Shown here piece after piece: positions 13,565 to 14,932 of a stretch of 14,932 nucleotides of DNA; the first letter of the stretch is position 1, and the number at the start of each line of letters is the position of its first letter. This DNA is from Actinomycetes bacterium (GTDB lineage Bacteria; Actinomycetota; Actinomycetes; S36-B12; GCA-2699445). The stretch spans positions 1-14,932 of the forward strand of contig JAHZKU010000205.1 of assembly GCA_022600255.1 (NCBI GenBank), written 5' to 3'. The translations under genes and the position numbers were made by a program. A model generated the notes under the pieces. The model was given only the letters and a program-made list of their open reading frames with translations. It did not search any database and was not told the DNA's origin.

Positions 13565-13935
13565 TATGTGGACACTTTCGCACTGTCAAGGACCCCTGGG
13601 CCATGGCCACTTTCCAAGGGTGGCGACAAACGAGTCGGGGTTGAGGTTGCTCGGCAGGGATTCCCTCGCAAATCGGTGTTCCGGCCGGGATTCGCGCGGA
13701 GTGGCGAAAACGTCCATTTCTCGCCAATTGCTACTCGAACCCTTACTAGCCGGGGGTCCCAATGGAAACGGTCGGGGCCGCTGCGAGCGTAAGCCCTCGT
13801 CGGCGATGGGGTGGATTCAAGTCGGGTGACTCGATCGGTGATGCTGCCCTCGGAGGTCGATCATTCGACACGTGCAGGCTCGGGCTGGCACGATTAAGCG
13901 GCCGTCAGCGCTTGCGGCTTCAGAGGGAGAATCTC
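13565..13935. other. Gene-free accessory DNA with insertion-sequence-like short repeats
   Basis: This 371-bp stretch has no recognisable gene. Related motifs recur: TGGACACTTTC (13569-13579), TGGCCACTTTCC (13604-13615), GTGGCGACAAAC (13620-13631), and a stem TGGCGA (13702-13707)/TCGCCA (13721-13726). There is also a 10-bp palindrome GGCCATGGCC (13599-13608). Such repeated TGGCNAC motifs resemble the ends of some actinobacterial insertion sequences (IS21-like), from memory. No transposase is present. Confidence 0.4.
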
Positions 13936-14229
13936 ATGTACGTAGTTGTGACGACTGTCGAGGTCGAGCCGGGGTCCGTCGAGAGGCTTGCCGAGCTGTT
14001 TGACTCCACGAATCGAGACCTCGTGGCGGGACACGATGATTGGATTGCGGCCTACTTCACAGCGAATCGAAGCACCAACATGGTGACGGTGGTCGCGCAT
14101 TGGCGTCAGGCATCGTCTTACGAAGTGCTCCGGTCTAGCGCCGAGTTCCAGTCGACGATGGTGAAGTTCGCGGAGAGCTTCGTCGGGCCGCCAAGTGTTT
14201 CGGTGAACGAGGTCCTGGTCGAGATGTAG
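13936..14229 (+). CDS. ABM-fold (antibiotic biosynthesis monooxygenase-like) small protein
   Basis: The 97-residue product MYVVVTTVEVEPGSVERLAE onwards has the pattern of a dimeric alpha/beta-barrel ABM domain: a first beta strand, a helix with AELFDSTNRDL, a strand with AAYFTANRSTNMVTVVAHW, a helix with FQSTMVKFAESF, and a last strand VSVNEVLVEM. The family includes heme-degrading enzymes, quinol monooxygenases and many of unknown substrate; nothing here identifies a specific one. ATG 13936 is preceded by AGAGGGAGA; the frame is open back to 13762, but that part has no family-like sequence. It sits alone between recombinase and helicase remnants and appears to be the only intact protein gene of the accessory region. 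Confidence 0.7.
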   Translation: MYVVVTTVEVEPGSVERLAELFDSTNRDLVAGHDDWIAAYFTANRSTNMVTVVAHWRQASSYEVLRSSAEFQSTMVKFAESFVGPPSVSVNEVLVEM

Positions 14230-14254
14230 GTCAATAGCCGCGAGTGTCCGGCCC

Positions 14255-14800
14255 CTGTCGACAGGCACCCCGTTCAAAGCCTTGGCGACCGGGGAGTTCA
14301 TCGAGGAGCAAATCTTCAACTGGACGTACGCCGATGAGCAACGCGCTAAGCACGAGTGGACCGAGCGCAACCCATCGACCGCGAATCCGTACGGTGCCTT
14401 GCCGGAGATGCGGCTGCTGACCTATCAGATGCCCGACGAGCTGATAGCGATCGCCGCCAGGGCGAGTTCGACGAGTTCGACCTCGGTGAGTTCTTCGCGG
14501 CCACAGGCACCGGAACCGAGGCGCGTTTCGAACACAAGAACGATGGGCAGAAATGGTTGGACATCATTCGCGGTGCGTATGCGCCGACGCAGGTGGACAA
14601 CCTCAAACTCGGCGCGAAGAAGCCTCCGTTCCCCTACTCCGACGTGCGTCTGCTGCCCTACCTGAACCATTCGTTCTGGTTCCTGCGGTCCGTGGCGTCC
14701 TACCATGCCATGGCCAACCTGCTGGCCGAGAAGCAGAACGTGTTCTTCCACGACTACAAGGTCCTCACCGTCGCCGGTACCGGCGCGGGGGGCCGGCTCG
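14255..14800 (+). pseudogene. Fragment of a restriction-type superfamily 2 helicase, frameshifted
   Basis: From 14255 the plus strand reads LSTGTPFKALATGEF, followed by QIFNWTYADEQRAKHEW and LPEMRLLTYQMPDELIAIA. It then shifts frame at about 14455-14461 and continues as GEFDEFDLGEFF, QKWLDIIRGAY, NLKLGAKKPPFPYSDVRLL, SFWFLRSVASYHAMANLLA and HDYKVLTVAGTGAG. This matches, from memory, the middle of large DEAD/DEAH-type helicases linked with restriction-modification; the GTPF element is a motif III-type sequence. A single lost C restores the frame (IARQGEFDEF). The N-terminal ATPase motifs are absent upstream, where the ABM gene ends 26 bases away, and similarity fades after a G-run near 14788. 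Helicase activity is not expected. A sequencing error could explain the shift but not the missing 5' part. Confidence 0.65.
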
Positions 14801-14850
14801 CCTCAGCCGCGTGCAGGACGAAACCCTGCTCGCCCGGTTCTGGCTTGGGC

Positions 14851-14868
14851 ATCACCGTGCATGGTGAT
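14851..14868. repeat. Near-perfect 18-bp palindrome
   Basis: ATCACC (14851-14856) and GGTGAT (14863-14868) are perfect arms around GTGCAT, whose inner four bases TGCA are also palindromic, leaving one mismatched pair. It lies where helicase similarity has ended, so it could be an operator, a recombination site, or the junction of a deleted element. Confidence 0.4.
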
Positions 14869-14932
14869 TCTCCGAATCCAGATTGGTTGGGAAAACCGGC
14901 TGGACACTCTTGCAGAGAGGCTGCCTGGCCCA

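Noticed and set aside
13182..13829. A 215-residue open frame on the plus strand after tRNA-Leu
   Set aside because: It begins inside the tRNA and runs opposite the recombinase remnant, without recognisable protein features.
1..14932. CRISPR array or toxin-antitoxin pair
   Set aside because: No regularly spaced identical repeats of CRISPR length were seen, and no small coupled gene pair in the accessory region has toxin or antitoxin features.

Overview
The window looks like chromosomal DNA of an actinobacterium (Actinomycetota) of moderately high GC. It carries crgA, a class E sortase, a PASTA-domain Ser/Thr kinase and the linked run fhaA-fhaB-pstP-rodA-pbpA-pknB, followed by a tRNA-Leu gene. 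This is the envelope/division signalling block found close to the replication origin in Mycobacterium and Streptomyces. GTG starts and strong purine-rich ribosome binding sites fit. The exact lineage cannot be named from the sequence.

Left part (1-2604): the C-terminal end of a rhomboid protease, a thiolase with a perfect palindrome just upstream of its ribosome binding site, and crgA. Then comes a gene-free stretch of about 650 bp whose centre (about 2010-2303) is packed with DnaA-box-like 9-mers, short direct repeats and inverted repeats. This is the most interesting non-coding sequence in the window.

Middle part (2605-5144): a class E sortase translationally coupled to a small single-pass membrane protein, a convergent YdeI/DUF1801-type protein, and the glutamine amidotransferase subunit pabA/trpG.

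Core operon (12839 down to 5430, minus strand): fhaA, fhaB, pstP, rodA and pbpA are joined by 1-4 base overlaps or a 3-base gap. pknB follows after a 195-base gap. Together they form one signalling and wall-synthesis module: the kinase PknB senses wall fragments through its PASTA repeats, PstP reverses its phosphorylation, FhaA and FhaB read phosphothreonine, and RodA (glycosyltransferase) with PbpA (transpeptidase) build peptidoglycan. There is no second kinase (pknA), unlike in Mycobacterium.

Right part (13125-14932): tRNA-Leu(CAG) marks the end of the conserved block. Beyond it lies a decayed accessory region: the C-terminal stump of a serine recombinase, insertion-sequence-like repeated motifs, a small intact ABM-fold monooxygenase-like gene, and a frameshifted fragment of a restriction-type superfamily 2 helicase. 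This reads as the remains of mobile or defence DNA next to a tRNA gene. I did not find an intact undescribed system. The best leads are the DnaA-box-rich intergenic region and the helicase remnant.
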